In this document: in pieces, positions 17,600-25,990 of the stretch
Layout: each line of letters begins with the position of its first letter
Numbering within the stretch: the stretch's first letter is position 1
Assembly (NCBI RefSeq): GCF_044142105.1
Contig: NZ_JBGTYM010000002.1
Location: 124,001 to 188,000, forward strand
DNA: 64,000 bases
Source: Pseudogemmobacter sp044142105
Lineage (GTDB): Bacteria > Pseudomonadota > Alphaproteobacteria > Rhodobacterales > Rhodobacteraceae
Direction of reading: 5' to 3'
Made by a program: the position numbers and the translations under genes
Notes under the pieces: generated by a model
What the model saw: the letters and a program-made list of their open reading frames with translations, nothing else
Database searches by the model: none
What the model was told of the DNA's origin: nothing

Positions 17600-19005
17600 G
17601 GCGTCCCCTTTGCGGGCAGGTCAGCAGGCTGGTCTTCCGGGCCGGCGGGCAGCGATTCCCCCGCGCCGGGGGAGGGGGCCTCGCCCGCGACGGGTGTCAG
17701 CCAGCCGGTGACGGCACTGTTGCGGTTGAAGACCTTATGGGCGGCGGCCATGACATCCGCGATGGTCACGGCGCCCAGCACATCGTCAAAGCCCTGGATG
17801 TCGTCGATGGTCAGACCGATGGTCAGTTCCTCGCCATACATATTGGCCAGGCCCTGGATGTCGTCCTTGCCATAGATTTCCGAAGCGCGGATCTGGGTCT
17901 TGATGCGGTCGAAAGCGGCCTGATCGGGGCCATTGGCAAGGAAGGCATCGACCGCCTTGTCCATTGCCGCCTCGGCATCTTCCAGCGAGACGCCGGGCGC
18001 GGGCACGACGTAAAGGCCGAAATTGCCGCTGTCGATCGCGGTGCCATCATAGAAGGCCGAGGTGTAGACGGCGGTCTGCGTGTCGAATTGCAGCGCGCGG
18101 GCCAGAACCGAGGTCTGGCCCGACCCGCCCAGCAATTCCGCAAGGATCAGCAGGGCGGCGGCATCCTTCTGGTCGCCCGGATTGCGGGCGGGCGCAAGAT
18201 ACTGGCGATAGACATAGGGATTCGAGACCCGCTCGTCCGAAAGGGTCAGCCTCCGCTCGGCCAGTTGCGGCGGTTCCTGCGGGCGGTCACGCGGCACTAT
18301 GCCTTCCGAGGGTTTGATCGGGCCATAATATTTCTCGGCCAGGCGCTTGACCTCGGCGGGGTCGACATCGCCCGCGACGATCAGGGTCGCGTTGTTCGGC
18401 GCATAATATTTGCGATACCAGGCCAGCGCGTCGTCGCGGGTCAGCCCTTCCATCTCGTGCCGCCAGCCGATGATCGGGATGCCGTAATGGCTGTTCATAT
18501 AGAGGGCGGCCCGCATCTGTTCGCCGAGAAGCGCGCCGGGATCGCTGTCGGTGCGCTGGGCGCGTTCCTCGAGGATCACCTGGCGTTCGGTGGTCACGTC
18601 CTCCTCGGTCATGCGCAGGTTGCGCATCCGGTCGGATTCCATGTCCATCACCATTTCCAGCCGGTCGGCGGCGATGCGCTGGTAATAGGAGGTATAGTCG
18701 TAGGAGGTGAAGGCGTTGTCATCGCCGCCCTGCGCCTCGATCAGGGCGGAGAACTGGTTCGGCGGGATCTTCTCGGTGCCCTTGAACATCAGATGTTCCA
18801 GGAAATGCGCGATGCCCGACTTGCCGGGCACTTCATCGGCGGAACCCACGCGATACCAGATCTGCTGCACGACCAGGGGGGCGCGGTGATCCTCGATCAC
18901 CACGACGTCAAGCCCGTTGTCGAGCCGGAAGGTGGTGACGTCTTCGGCCAGCGCAGGTGCTGCGGCCAGCGCCATCAGCAGGGCCAAGGGTCTGAGAAAG
19001 CGCAT
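17596..19005 (-). CDS. M16-family zinc metallopeptidase, catalytic subunit
   Basis: 469 residues with a signal peptide (MRFLRPLALLMALAAAPALA). The inverted zinc motif HFLEH is at residues 67-71, and the third ligand Glu lies in QVILEERAQR near 146-147, about 76 residues later as usual for pitrilysin-type enzymes. The non-catalytic half follows, with the substrate-pocket region NPYVYRQYLAPA. A Pro/Ala/Gly-rich tail of about 30 residues ends the protein. It is periplasmic by signal peptide. Coupled to the zinc-less M16 partner downstream and 56 bases after the BamF-like lipoprotein gene. Confidence 0.95.
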   Translation of the reverse strand: MRFLRPLALLMALAAAPALAEDVTTFRLDNGLDVVVIEDHRAPLVVQQIWYRVGSADEVPGKSGIAHFLEHLMFKGTEKIPPNQFSALIEAQGGDDNAFTSYDYTSYYQRIAADRLEMVMDMESDRMRNLRMTEEDVTTERQVILEERAQRTDSDPGALLGEQMRAALYMNSHYGIPIIGWRHEMEGLTRDDALAWYRKYYAPNNATLIVAGDVDPAEVKRLAEKYYGPIKPSEGIVPRDRPQEPPQLAERRLTLSDERVSNPYVYRQYLAPARNPGDQKDAAALLILAELLGGSGQTSVLARALQFDTQTAVYTSAFYDGTAIDSGNFGLYVVPAPGVSLEDAEAAMDKAVDAFLANGPDQAAFDRIKTQIRASEIYGKDDIQGLANMYGEELTIGLTIDDIQGFDDVLGAVTIADVMAAAHKVFNRNSAVTGWLTPVAGEAPSPGAGESLPAGPEDQPADLPAKGTP

Positions 19006-19061
19006 GGTTCCTCCGCAAGGGGCCGGCGGGAGGGCCGGGAAATTTGTCGCGGTGCGAGGGT

Positions 19062-19598
19062 CTATTTCTCGCCGTCACCCGGCGGCGGGGCCGAGGGGGT
19101 CAAGAGGCCCCGCTTGCGCCAATAGGCCAGCTCGCGCTGCTGGTCGAGCGCCATATCGGCATAGGCCTTGTAGTAGACGTTCACATTAAAGAGACGTTCG
19201 AGAATGCGGCCATTGTTGTCGCGCCGCCAGTCGAGGTCTTCCGAGGCCAGCGTGGCGCGGATGCCGCTGGTCACGCCAAAGCGGCTTGCCTGGGCATAAA
19301 GTGCGGAATCGGCGGCGGGTACGCCGCCCTGGATCGATTGCGGCTTGCCTCCGAGGGCGCTGATCGCATCGGCCTCGGGCGTGGGATCGGTGCGGTTCGC
19401 GCCGCCCGGCGTGGGCGCGGGCAGGTCGGACAGCGACTCGGGCATGGAGAGCGCCTTGGGCGGCAGGATGGCGAATTCGTCCGGGCCGTCGGTGGCGCGG
19501 AGATTCATCAATTCGGGCTCGCCCTTGGGGCCGCAGGCGGCAAGAAGCGCCAGCACCGCACATGCCGCGATGGCGGTCCCGCCCCGTCCTGTCCGCAT
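19062..19598 (-). CDS. DUF3035 lipoprotein, BamF-like
   Basis: 178 residues. A lipoprotein signal peptide ends in LLAAC with the lipidated Cys at residue 22. The mature part has the DUF3035 pattern: PELMNLRATDGPDEFAILPPKAL, LPAPTPGGANRTDPTP, then an Ala-rich helix and a C-terminal DWRRDNNGRILERLF. DUF3035 is the family of BamF, an alphaproteobacterial lipoprotein of the outer-membrane beta-barrel assembly machine. The start at 19598 gives a normal lipoprotein signal; the longer frame does not. Directly after lspA, the signal peptidase that would process it. Confidence 0.87.
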   Translation of the reverse strand: MRTGRGGTAIAACAVLALLAACGPKGEPELMNLRATDGPDEFAILPPKALSMPESLSDLPAPTPGGANRTDPTPEADAISALGGKPQSIQGGVPAADSALYAQASRFGVTSGIRATLASEDLDWRRDNNGRILERLFNVNVYYKAYADMALDQQRELAYWRKRGLLTPSAPPPGDGEK

Positions 19599-19651
19599 TC
19601 GCCCTGCCTCCGCCGTTTCTTGCCCTGTCTTAGCGCATGTGCCCGGCCCCG

Positions 19652-20170
19652 TCACGGGGTCTTTCGGTCACGTTTCCCGCGCCTTGGCGGTTTTCCCGTC
19701 GCGGCCGGGCGGCCGGTGAACAGGACAAGTCCGAAGGCCCCGGCAAAGATCGCGATGTCGGCCACGTTGAAGGCGAAGGGATTCTCGATGCCGCAGCAGG
19801 ACATATTGAGGAAATCGGCGACTGCGCCATAGGCGACGCGGTCGATCACATTGCCAAGCGCGCCGCCGATCAGGATGCCGGCCGAGACCTGCACCAGCAC
19901 CGAGGGATTGGTGCGGCGGACCCAGAGCCAGACCCAGACCGAAATCGCCAGGGACAGGGCGATCAGAATCCAGCGGGTCGCGCTGCCATCGCCTGAAAAG
20001 AGGCCGAAATTGATGCCGTAATTCCACGCCATGCGGAAATTGAGCAAGGGTGGGATCACGTCGATCTCGCCCCGCTCGCGCAGGTTCAGGCCATGGACGA
20101 CCAGCACCTTGGTGACCTGATCCAGCGCAAGGGTCAGCGCGGCGGAGAGAAGGGCGATCCGCATGGGCAT
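19652..20170 (-). CDS. lspA: Lipoprotein signal peptidase (signal peptidase II)
   Basis: 172 residues with four membrane helices. The two catalytic aspartates are in the family motifs GNVIDRVAYGAVADFL and FAFNVADIAIFAGA. The conserved N-terminal DQVTK and MAWNYGINFGLF are present. It cleaves the signal peptide of diacylglyceryl-modified prolipoproteins in the inner membrane. The ATG at 20170 overlaps the purH stop (TGATG); an ATG at 20164 is also possible. A CC pair sits just after the first catalytic Asp block. Confidence 0.95.
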   Translation of the reverse strand: MPMRIALLSAALTLALDQVTKVLVVHGLNLRERGEIDVIPPLLNFRMAWNYGINFGLFSGDGSATRWILIALSLAISVWVWLWVRRTNPSVLVQVSAGILIGGALGNVIDRVAYGAVADFLNMSCCGIENPFAFNVADIAIFAGAFGLVLFTGRPAATGKPPRRGKRDRKTP

Positions 20171-21753
20171 CAATGCCGGAAATGGCGCTGGCCGGTCAGG
20201 ACCATGGCAAGGCCCAGCCGGTCGGCGGCTGCGATCACTTCGGCATCCTTCAGGCTGCCGCCGGGCTGGATCACCGCTTTCACGCCATTGGCCGCCAGAA
20301 CCTCGATCCCGTCGGCAAAGGGGAAGAAGGCATCCGAGGCCGCGACCGAACCGATGGCGGGGCTTTCCGCCAGGCCAAGGGCGGTGGCGATCTCGGCGGC
20401 CTTGCGGGCGCCGATCATGGTCGAATCGACGCGGCTCATCTGGCCCGCGCCGATGCCGACGGTGGCGCCGTCCTTGACATAGACGATGGCGTTGGACTTG
20501 ACGTGCTTGGCGACCTTCCAGGCGAAGACCAGATCTTCCAACTCCTGCGGGCTGGGCGCACGCTTGGTGACGACCTTGAGATCGGCCTGGGTGATCGTGT
20601 CCACGTCCGAATCCTGCACCAGGAAGCCGCCCGCAACCTGGCGGAAGGACAGCACGCCCTTCCGTGGATCGGGCAGGGCCTCGGTCGTCAGTAGGCGCAG
20701 GTTCTTCTTGGCGGCGAAGATTGCCTTGGCCTCGTCTGACGCACCGGGGGCGATGACGACCTCGGTGAAGATCTTGACGATTTCCTCGGCGGTGGCGCCG
20801 TCGAGCGGCTGGTTCAGGGCGACAATGCCGCCGAAGGCGCTGGTCGTGTCGCAGGTATAGGCGCGCTGATAGGCTTCGGTCAGTGTCGCGCCCCGGCCGA
20901 CGCCGCAGGGATTGGCGTGCTTGATGATGGCGCAGGCCGGGCCTGCGCCCGCGAATTCCGCCACGAGTTCAAAGGCGGCATCGGTGTCGTTGATGTTGTT
21001 GTAGGACAGTTCCTTGCCCTGCCACTGCTTGGCGGTGGCGACACCGGGGCGGTCCGACCCGTCGCGGTAGAAGGCGGCCTGCTGGTGCGGGTTCTCGCCA
21101 TAGCGCAGCGTCTGCGCGAGCTTGCCTGCGAAGCTGCGGTGGCGGGGCGCAGGTTCGCCGATGGCCTGGGCCAGCCAGGTGGAGACGGCGGTGTCATAGG
21201 CGGCGGTGCGGGCATAGGCGGCCTGGGCCAGCCGCTGCCGGAAGGCCAGCGAGGTGGTGCCGGTGCTGCCAAGCTGGTCCAGAAGGCCCGCGTAATCGGC
21301 AGGGTCGGTGACCACGGCGACAAAGCCATGGTTCTTGGCCGCCGCACGGATCATCGCCGGGCCGCCGATGTCGATATTCTCGATCAGTGTCTCGTAATCG
21401 TCGGTCTTGGCCCTGGTTTCCTCGAACGGATAGAGGTTCACCACCAGAAGGTCGATCGGGCCGATGTCATGTTCTTCCATCGCGGCCACATGGTCGGCCT
21501 TGTCGCGCAGTGCCAGCAGGCCGCCATGGATGCGGGGATGCAGAGTCTTGACCCGGCCATCCATCATCTCGGGGAAGCCGGTCACATCCGACACGTCGCG
21601 CACCGGCAGGCCCGCGTCGCGCAGCATGGCTGAGGAACCGCCGGTGGACAGAAGCTCTACCCCCAGCCCGTGCAGGGCGCGGGCCAGGTCCAGAAGCCCT
21701 GTCTTGTCGGAGACGGAAAGAAGCGCGCGGGTGATGCGGACGGAATCGGGCAA
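20170..21753 (-). CDS. purH: Bifunctional AICAR transformylase / IMP cyclohydrolase
   Basis: 527 residues. It performs the last two steps of purine synthesis. The N-terminal IMP cyclohydrolase (MGS-like) part has ALLSVSDKTGLLDLARAL, STGGSSAMLRDAG and GGRVKTLHP-type DGRVKTLHPRIHGGLL. The transformylase part has the catalytic KHANPCGV with Lys-His, then TSAFGGIVALN and SDAFFPFADG. It sits between the heparinase-like gene and lspA with gaps of 12 and -1 bases. Confidence 0.98.
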   Translation of the reverse strand: MPDSVRITRALLSVSDKTGLLDLARALHGLGVELLSTGGSSAMLRDAGLPVRDVSDVTGFPEMMDGRVKTLHPRIHGGLLALRDKADHVAAMEEHDIGPIDLLVVNLYPFEETRAKTDDYETLIENIDIGGPAMIRAAAKNHGFVAVVTDPADYAGLLDQLGSTGTTSLAFRQRLAQAAYARTAAYDTAVSTWLAQAIGEPAPRHRSFAGKLAQTLRYGENPHQQAAFYRDGSDRPGVATAKQWQGKELSYNNINDTDAAFELVAEFAGAGPACAIIKHANPCGVGRGATLTEAYQRAYTCDTTSAFGGIVALNQPLDGATAEEIVKIFTEVVIAPGASDEAKAIFAAKKNLRLLTTEALPDPRKGVLSFRQVAGGFLVQDSDVDTITQADLKVVTKRAPSPQELEDLVFAWKVAKHVKSNAIVYVKDGATVGIGAGQMSRVDSTMIGARKAAEIATALGLAESPAIGSVAASDAFFPFADGIEVLAANGVKAVIQPGGSLKDAEVIAAADRLGLAMVLTGQRHFRH

Positions 21754-21765
21754 GTCGGCCTCCGG

Positions 21766-23496
21766 TCAGATGGGAACCGGATCGTCCCGGTCCAGGTCGC
21801 GAATGGCGAGCGGAGTATCCTGTGCCTTGGCCAAGGTCCAGCCGATCCGCGTTTCAAGGTCGGTCACATGGCCGGAAAGGACGATCTGCCGCGCCGGGCG
21901 GGGCTGAAGGCGGCCTTTTTCAAGATAGACCGAGGCTTCCAGGGACAATTTCGCGCGCCCGTCATGGCGGAAGACCCAGATCTCGCCCGAGCGCAGCGCC
22001 ATCGACACGGCATTGCCGCCCATATCCAGCGTGGCGTCGACATCGGGATGCAGGTGGAAGCGGATGGCAAAGCCGATGCCGCGCAGGTTGGTGCGGGCGA
22101 TGGCCTGATCCAGCTGGCGGCGCTCGGCGGCGGAGAGCGCGGCCAGCGTGTCGGTGCCGCCCAGGCGGCGGCCATCGGCCGAGAGGTGCAGCTCGCGCCC
22201 CGCTGTCAGGCCATGGCTGGCGGACCAGCCATCATGCGCCAGATAGGTCAGCGCGCCATCGGCGCCCCCGGCATGGCGCAGCGCAGTGACGCGGGCGCAG
22301 TCCTCAAGCCGCTCGGTCGCGCCCCCCTTGCCAAAGCGCGAGGAGGATGAACCGCTCAGCCCGAGCGCCGAATGGGATTGTGTCGCCCGCCCCGCCAGTC
22401 GCCAATCCCGACCGAAGGGCAGGCCCGAGCCGCAATTGACGACCAAAGGGCGGCGGCCCGAAGTCAACTCGAAAGCGGCGGTCGAGGCATGGGCCGTGGC
22501 GCGGGCGGCGCCGCCAGGCGGATCGGCGGCATCAAGGATCAGGCTGGTGCGCCCGCCGGACAGGCGGACGAAGCCCATGGCTTCGGTCAGGTGGCCGACC
22601 GGGCGCAACGCCGCCGAAGCGGCAAGGGCGGCGTCGAGCCGTCCTTCAACGCCCTTGCCGCCGCCGTGAAACCGCGCCAGCGCGCCGTCGGCGTGGCGCA
22701 AGACCCGCAGCGACGGCGCGATGCGGTCAACGGTCTGGGCCAGGTCCGGTGGAAGGGTCTGCTCTGCCTCGGCCAGCGCGCGCAGCGCCCAGGTGAGCAG
22801 GGTCAGAACCTCGAGCAGTTCCTCGGGGTTGCGGGTGGGCAAACCACCCGAGGCGTCGATGCGGGTGGCACATTCTCGGGTCAGGGCCTGGAGGGCGGCG
22901 GGAACGTGCCGCTCCATTCCCTTCAGGGCCAGCGACCCGATCAGAAGGCCGATCAGCGCCTCGAATCGCGGCAGGCCGGGCCGCGCGGCCCCGGCGCGGC
23001 GGGCCAGAAAGGCGACCTGCCGGGTCAGGGCGTCGAAATAGCCGTCCTGGGCGGGTTTGTCGCGCGATTGCAGCAGGAAGATCGCGTGATGAACCCAGCG
23101 GATCACCCGCCGTCCGGTCAGGTCCGGCGTCCAGCCCGGCCCTTGCCCCGCGCCATGGCGGCGGATCCAGTCCAGCGTCCAGTCCTGCGCCAGCGCGCGG
23201 GCGGGAAGGGTGCCGAGGGCGACAAGATCATCCAGCCAGGCGAAGCCCTGGGCCTCGGCGGCAAAGGCGGGGTCGGGCGACTCGATCGCCCAGAGCGGCT
23301 GGCCCTTGGATTCGGCCAGATGGCCGGCCAGCAGGATATTGCCGGCCAGAAGCTGCTTGCCGCGCGCATACAGTCCGATCGAGCGCGGTTCGGGCTGCGA
23401 GACGAATCCCTGCGCGGGCGTCTGGCGCCGCACGGCCCAGGCCGCAAAGCGGTTTGCCAGCCGTTCCCGGCCTGAAAGGATGCCGTCGCTGCCCAT
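21766..23496 (-). CDS. Heparinase II/III-family protein
   Basis: About 576 residues. An N-terminal alpha/alpha-toroid half with conserved LFARGKQLLAGN-like and WTLDWIRRHG blocks is followed by a beta-sandwich half: GFVRLSGGRTSLILDAADPP, AFELTSGRRPLVVNCGSG, RATQSHSALGL and FHLHPDVDATLDMGGNAVSM. This is the Heparinase_II_III family of polysaccharide lyases. No signal peptide is apparent from ATG 23496, so a cytoplasmic or novel role is possible. Alphaproteobacteria commonly have this gene next to purH, and the substrate is unknown. The first ATG of the frame is at 23586, but the segment before 23496 looks non-coding. Confidence 0.85.
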   Translation of the reverse strand: MGSDGILSGRERLANRFAAWAVRRQTPAQGFVSQPEPRSIGLYARGKQLLAGNILLAGHLAESKGQPLWAIESPDPAFAAEAQGFAWLDDLVALGTLPARALAQDWTLDWIRRHGAGQGPGWTPDLTGRRVIRWVHHAIFLLQSRDKPAQDGYFDALTRQVAFLARRAGAARPGLPRFEALIGLLIGSLALKGMERHVPAALQALTRECATRIDASGGLPTRNPEELLEVLTLLTWALRALAEAEQTLPPDLAQTVDRIAPSLRVLRHADGALARFHGGGKGVEGRLDAALAASAALRPVGHLTEAMGFVRLSGGRTSLILDAADPPGGAARATAHASTAAFELTSGRRPLVVNCGSGLPFGRDWRLAGRATQSHSALGLSGSSSSRFGKGGATERLEDCARVTALRHAGGADGALTYLAHDGWSASHGLTAGRELHLSADGRRLGGTDTLAALSAAERRQLDQAIARTNLRGIGFAIRFHLHPDVDATLDMGGNAVSMALRSGEIWVFRHDGRAKLSLEASVYLEKGRLQPRPARQIVLSGHVTDLETRIGWTLAKAQDTPLAIRDLDRDDPVPI

Positions 23497-23631
23497 GAGC
23501 GGGATGGTCCTCTGCCTGCTCGCATCGCGTCCGGGTTGCGCCCCGGATCGGCCTGAAAGCTTAACGGCAGAGCCTGCCCCTGTCACGTCACCGCAATGTG
23601 TCGGCCCGTCTTTCGGCGGGCAGGGCCGGGG

Positions 23632-24783
23632 TCAGTGCAGATGATCGACCCGTTCCAGATATTGCGCCAGACGCCGGGTTTCATCGAGCCAGCGGGTGAC
23701 AAGGCGCGGATCATGCGGCGCGGTATGGACACCTGCCGGGATCTCGCGCGCGAGAACCGCCTGCACCGCCATCGAGACCGGAACCGAGACCAGCCGCCCC
23801 ATGGCCGAGCCGCGCGCATCGCCCCAGGCATCCATCGCCCAGGTCTGGTGGAAAACCGGGCGACCCTCGCGCTCGGCCTTGAGCGCCACGAACAACACGA
23901 CGCGATCGGGTTCGCCCGGCGCGTAGGAATTGGTCTTCAGAAGATCGGCGGCGACGGCGTTCAGCTTGGCGTCCACCTCGGCCTGCGGCGCACCTTCCAG
24001 ACCCTCGACCGTGGCGAAGATGTCCTTCCAGGCCTCGGACCAGCCATTCAGCCGGATGGTGCCGCGCACGAAATCGCGCAGTTTCCAGGCCGGATCAAAG
24101 CGGTAATCCGCGATGAAGGGCAGCGAATCGCGGTTCGGATAGACCTCGAAGGCCTCGGGCGTCGGCAGGGGGGCGACATATTCGGTGATCGCGTCCCAGG
24201 GCTTGGTGATGCACAGCTCGGAAAAGGCCTTGAGCGAACGCGAGGGCGAGCGCAGGGCCTTCAGGACGCCCGCCGGCGCCCAGGAGAACTTGTAGCGGAA
24301 GGGATTCGGGATCTTGGGGATACCGCCGCAATAAGAGGTGAAGGTGAGGATATTGTCGGCGTGATAGCCGGGCGCGGCGCGGTAGCGCGCCACAAGGTCA
24401 TGCGCCATCAGGTGATCGAGGCCGGGGTCGAGACCGATCTCGTTTTGGGAAACCAGTCCCTTGGCGCGGAATTCGGCATCCAGCGCCTTCATTTCGGGTG
24501 CGATATAGCTGGACGAGACGAAATGCGCGCCTTTGGTCAGGCAGGCCCTGGCGATGGCGACATGCTGATCGGCGGGCAGCATCGAGATCGCGACATCACC
24601 CGGCTCCAGCGCGGCGGTCAGCGCCTCGAGCGTATAGGCCCGGATGTCGCTGGCGATATCGCCCACGGCTTCCTGCGCATTGGCGACGGTGCGGTTCCAG
24701 ACCACGACGGGAAGCCCCGCCTCGATCAGGCGGCGAAGGCCGGGGCCGGAGGACAGGCCGGTGCCGCACCAATGGATCGTCAT
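23632..24783 (-). CDS. Saccharopine reductase/dehydrogenase family protein (LYS9-like)
   Basis: 383 residues. The N-terminus MTIHWCGTGLSSGPGLRRL is a Rossmann start, followed by VVVWNRT, GDVAISMLPAD and LTKGAHFVSSSYIAPEM. The substrate domain contains NEIGLDPGLDHLMAHDLV and SYCGGIPKIP, both family landmarks for the glutamate-forming saccharopine dehydrogenase. It would oxidise saccharopine to aminoadipate semialdehyde plus glutamate. It is paired with the LYS1-like gene just upstream, so the two probably form the bacterial saccharopine route of lysine breakdown. Start ATG 24783 has GGGAG in front. Confidence 0.9.
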   Translation of the reverse strand: MTIHWCGTGLSSGPGLRRLIEAGLPVVVWNRTVANAQEAVGDIASDIRAYTLEALTAALEPGDVAISMLPADQHVAIARACLTKGAHFVSSSYIAPEMKALDAEFRAKGLVSQNEIGLDPGLDHLMAHDLVARYRAAPGYHADNILTFTSYCGGIPKIPNPFRYKFSWAPAGVLKALRSPSRSLKAFSELCITKPWDAITEYVAPLPTPEAFEVYPNRDSLPFIADYRFDPAWKLRDFVRGTIRLNGWSEAWKDIFATVEGLEGAPQAEVDAKLNAVAADLLKTNSYAPGEPDRVVLFVALKAEREGRPVFHQTWAMDAWGDARGSAMGRLVSVPVSMAVQAVLAREIPAGVHTAPHDPRLVTRWLDETRRLAQYLERVDHLH

Positions 24784-24809
24784 GTCGTGTCTCCCTTCAC
24801 TCAAGAATA

Positions 24810-24830
24810 CGAATTTTCGGTGAAAATTCG
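24810..24830. promoter_or_regulatory. Perfect AT-rich inverted repeat between the saccharopine genes
   Basis: CGAATTTTC and GAAAATTCG are exact complements around a GGT centre, 21 bases in all. The site lies between the LYS1-like stop and the LYS9-like start, 27 bases upstream of the latter. Its AT content stands out. As DNA it could be an operator; as RNA a small hairpin close to the LYS9-like ribosome site. It has no U-tract, so it is not a classic terminator. Confidence 0.5.
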
Positions 24831-24838
24831 CGGGCGGG

Positions 24839-25888
24839 TCAAAGTTGGGCGCTGTGGGTCCGGTAATCGGCCAATGCCCGCGCCCAGACGCCCGCGCCAA
24901 GATCGGTCAGCGACAGAAGCGTGGGCAGAAGCTGGGCGGCGTAATCCTGCGAGGATTCGACCGGCAGCAGCGAGGGCAGGTTGTCGATCGCGGTCACGTC
25001 CAGCAGCGGGAATTCGGCGACGCGCAGGGCGGGTTCCTGCCAGTCGGTCGTGCGGTCATAGACCTTGATCGGCGAGAAATCCGAGGTCGGGTCGCAGGCG
25101 ATGTCGCCGATCACCGACAGGCGGCGGACCTGGGTCAGCGCCTCGCGCGGTACAAAGACCGGGCAGCCCGGGCGGGCGAGGATGCAATTCAGGAAGATGC
25201 CATGGGCCAGCACCTCGGGGAAGGGGCCGCCATGGGCTGTCTCGGCCATGTCCCAGAGCGTGGTCTGCACGCCCATCGCGTCGCAGAGCGCGGCGGCGCC
25301 CGAGCCGACCCGGCCCTGGGCGCCGATGATCAGGGCGCGCGGGCGGCCGAGGCTTTGCAGGTCTTCTTCAAGTTCGGCGATCAGCTCGGCCTGCGAGCCG
25401 ACCTGCGCAACCGGGCCGCAGATCCCGCCGCGCTGCTGGGCGGCCCAGCATTTCAGGCTGACGGCGGCGCCGGCGAAACCGGCCCAGTAGCCGAAGGCGG
25501 CGACGCGACGGCCGGCCTCGTCCACCAGATATTCCAGATCGTAGAGCGTGCCGCCGCCCGCCTTGAACCGCTTCAGCAGCACTTGTCCGGCGGGCTGGCC
25601 CTTGAAGGCATGGCCGAACATGATGTGGCGGTGCGGCAGGGGCGTGCCGTCCTCGGGCAGTTCCTTGAGGCCGAAAATGATGGCGTCGCGCGGGGCCTGC
25701 GGCCAGGTATAGGGCGCGGCAATGGTGGCGCCTGCCGCGCGATAGCCGTCAATCGGAATGGCGCGGGTCGGGCTGTCCTCGATCGTGACCTGAAGCCCGG
25801 CGGCGATCAGGGCGGCGACGCCCTCGGGCGTGACGCCGACGCGTTCCTCATTCGGGCGCTGTTCGGCGCGGACCCAGAGATGTGTCAT
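24839..25888 (-). CDS. Saccharopine dehydrogenase (lysine-forming type, LYS1-like)
   Basis: 349 residues. Family blocks: WVRAEQRPNEERVGVTPEG, IIFGLKELP, HRHIMFGHAFKGQ, TLYDLEYLVDEAGRRVAAFGYWAGFAGA, IIGAQGRVGSGA and SVIGDIACDPTSDFSPI. This is the alanine dehydrogenase/LYS1 superfamily, matching the lysine-forming saccharopine dehydrogenase, used in reverse as lysine-ketoglutarate reductase in catabolism. Paired with the LYS9-like gene, it supports conversion of lysine through saccharopine to aminoadipate semialdehyde. Start ATG 25888 is divergent from the SGNH gene at 25991. Confidence 0.9.
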   Translation of the reverse strand: MTHLWVRAEQRPNEERVGVTPEGVAALIAAGLQVTIEDSPTRAIPIDGYRAAGATIAAPYTWPQAPRDAIIFGLKELPEDGTPLPHRHIMFGHAFKGQPAGQVLLKRFKAGGGTLYDLEYLVDEAGRRVAAFGYWAGFAGAAVSLKCWAAQQRGGICGPVAQVGSQAELIAELEEDLQSLGRPRALIIGAQGRVGSGAAALCDAMGVQTTLWDMAETAHGGPFPEVLAHGIFLNCILARPGCPVFVPREALTQVRRLSVIGDIACDPTSDFSPIKVYDRTTDWQEPALRVAEFPLLDVTAIDNLPSLLPVESSQDYAAQLLPTLLSLTDLGAGVWARALADYRTHSAQL

Positions 25889-25990
25889 CCTGTCGTCTCC
25901 GATCATTTGCCCTGGAAACGCTGCGTTCCGGCCTGGGCACTGGTCATGGCGCGGCGTTGATAGCAGAAAGGGGCGCGGGCGAAAGAGCGG

